Assembly (NCBI RefSeq): GCF_001625305.1
Contig: NW_017804387.1
Coordinates: 789,831 to 853,830 of the forward strand
Length of the DNA stretch: 64,000 bases
Source: Branchiostoma belcheri
Lineage: Eukaryota; Chordata; Leptocardii; Amphioxiformes; Branchiostomatidae
Direction of reading: 5' to 3'
The notes under the pieces were generated by a model that had not been told where the DNA came from, made no database searches, and saw only the letters and a program-made list of their open reading frames with translations. Of the stretch, positions 63,881-64,000 are shown in pieces. The position numbers and the translations under genes were made by a program. The stretch's first letter is position 1. The number at the start of each line of letters is the position of its first letter.

Positions 63881-64000
63881 AATATGGATGTAATTTCCAT
63901 AATTAATGAGGAAATTCTATTTATCAGCTGCATTCCATAATAGGAAGTTCAAGCTTGTGACATATGTTATTAAGAATGAGAGAAACACAGGCAGATATCG

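Overview
The window looks like animal, probably chordate, genomic DNA, and an amphioxus-type (Branchiostoma) genome fits best. This is an inference. It rests on GT-AG introns with phase-1 domain borders, contactin-like Ig/FN3 exons joined to CARD domains, an ST8Sia-type sialyltransferase, an NHL protein, and a very dense load of short Harbinger-like MITEs, tRNA-derived SINEs, LINE 3' ends and minisatellites. No tRNA, rRNA, operon or CRISPR was seen.

Layout: (1) 59-3425, minus strand: 5' part of a contactin-like Ig cell-adhesion gene (signal peptide, Ig1, Ig2, first half of Ig3) that runs off the left edge. (2) 3426-16384: gene-free spacer filled with MITEs, SINEs and LINE ends. (3) 16385-51249, minus strand: one apparently complete 30-exon gene. 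All splice phases agree, and the joined CDS is 4098 nt (1365 aa) with one terminal stop. The product is predicted to be a type I membrane protein: signal peptide, six Ig, three FN3, one TM helix, two tandem CARD-type death folds, then a cytosolic I-set Ig domain. This architecture is the main discovery candidate. (4) 33079-33910, plus strand: the 3' end of an ST8Sia-like sialyltransferase, antisense inside the intron between exons 13 and 14 and abutting a 20-N assembly gap. (5) 51250-61050: gene-free, with a 1.4-kb inverted-repeat element, MITEs and a roughly 60-bp minisatellite. (6) 61051-62605, minus strand: last two exons of an NHL beta-propeller gene that continues past the right edge.

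The two adhesion genes are same-strand tandem paralogs. They share the signal-Ig1-Ig2-Ig3 order, the CNPP motif of Ig2 and most intron positions, but gene A lacks two phase-0 introns that gene B has. In gene B the extracellular part suggests contact recognition, while the CARDs suggest assembly of a death-fold signalling complex. A sialyltransferase of the family that modifies vertebrate NCAM sits inside the gene, but any functional link is speculation, and its placement next to the gap must be confirmed.
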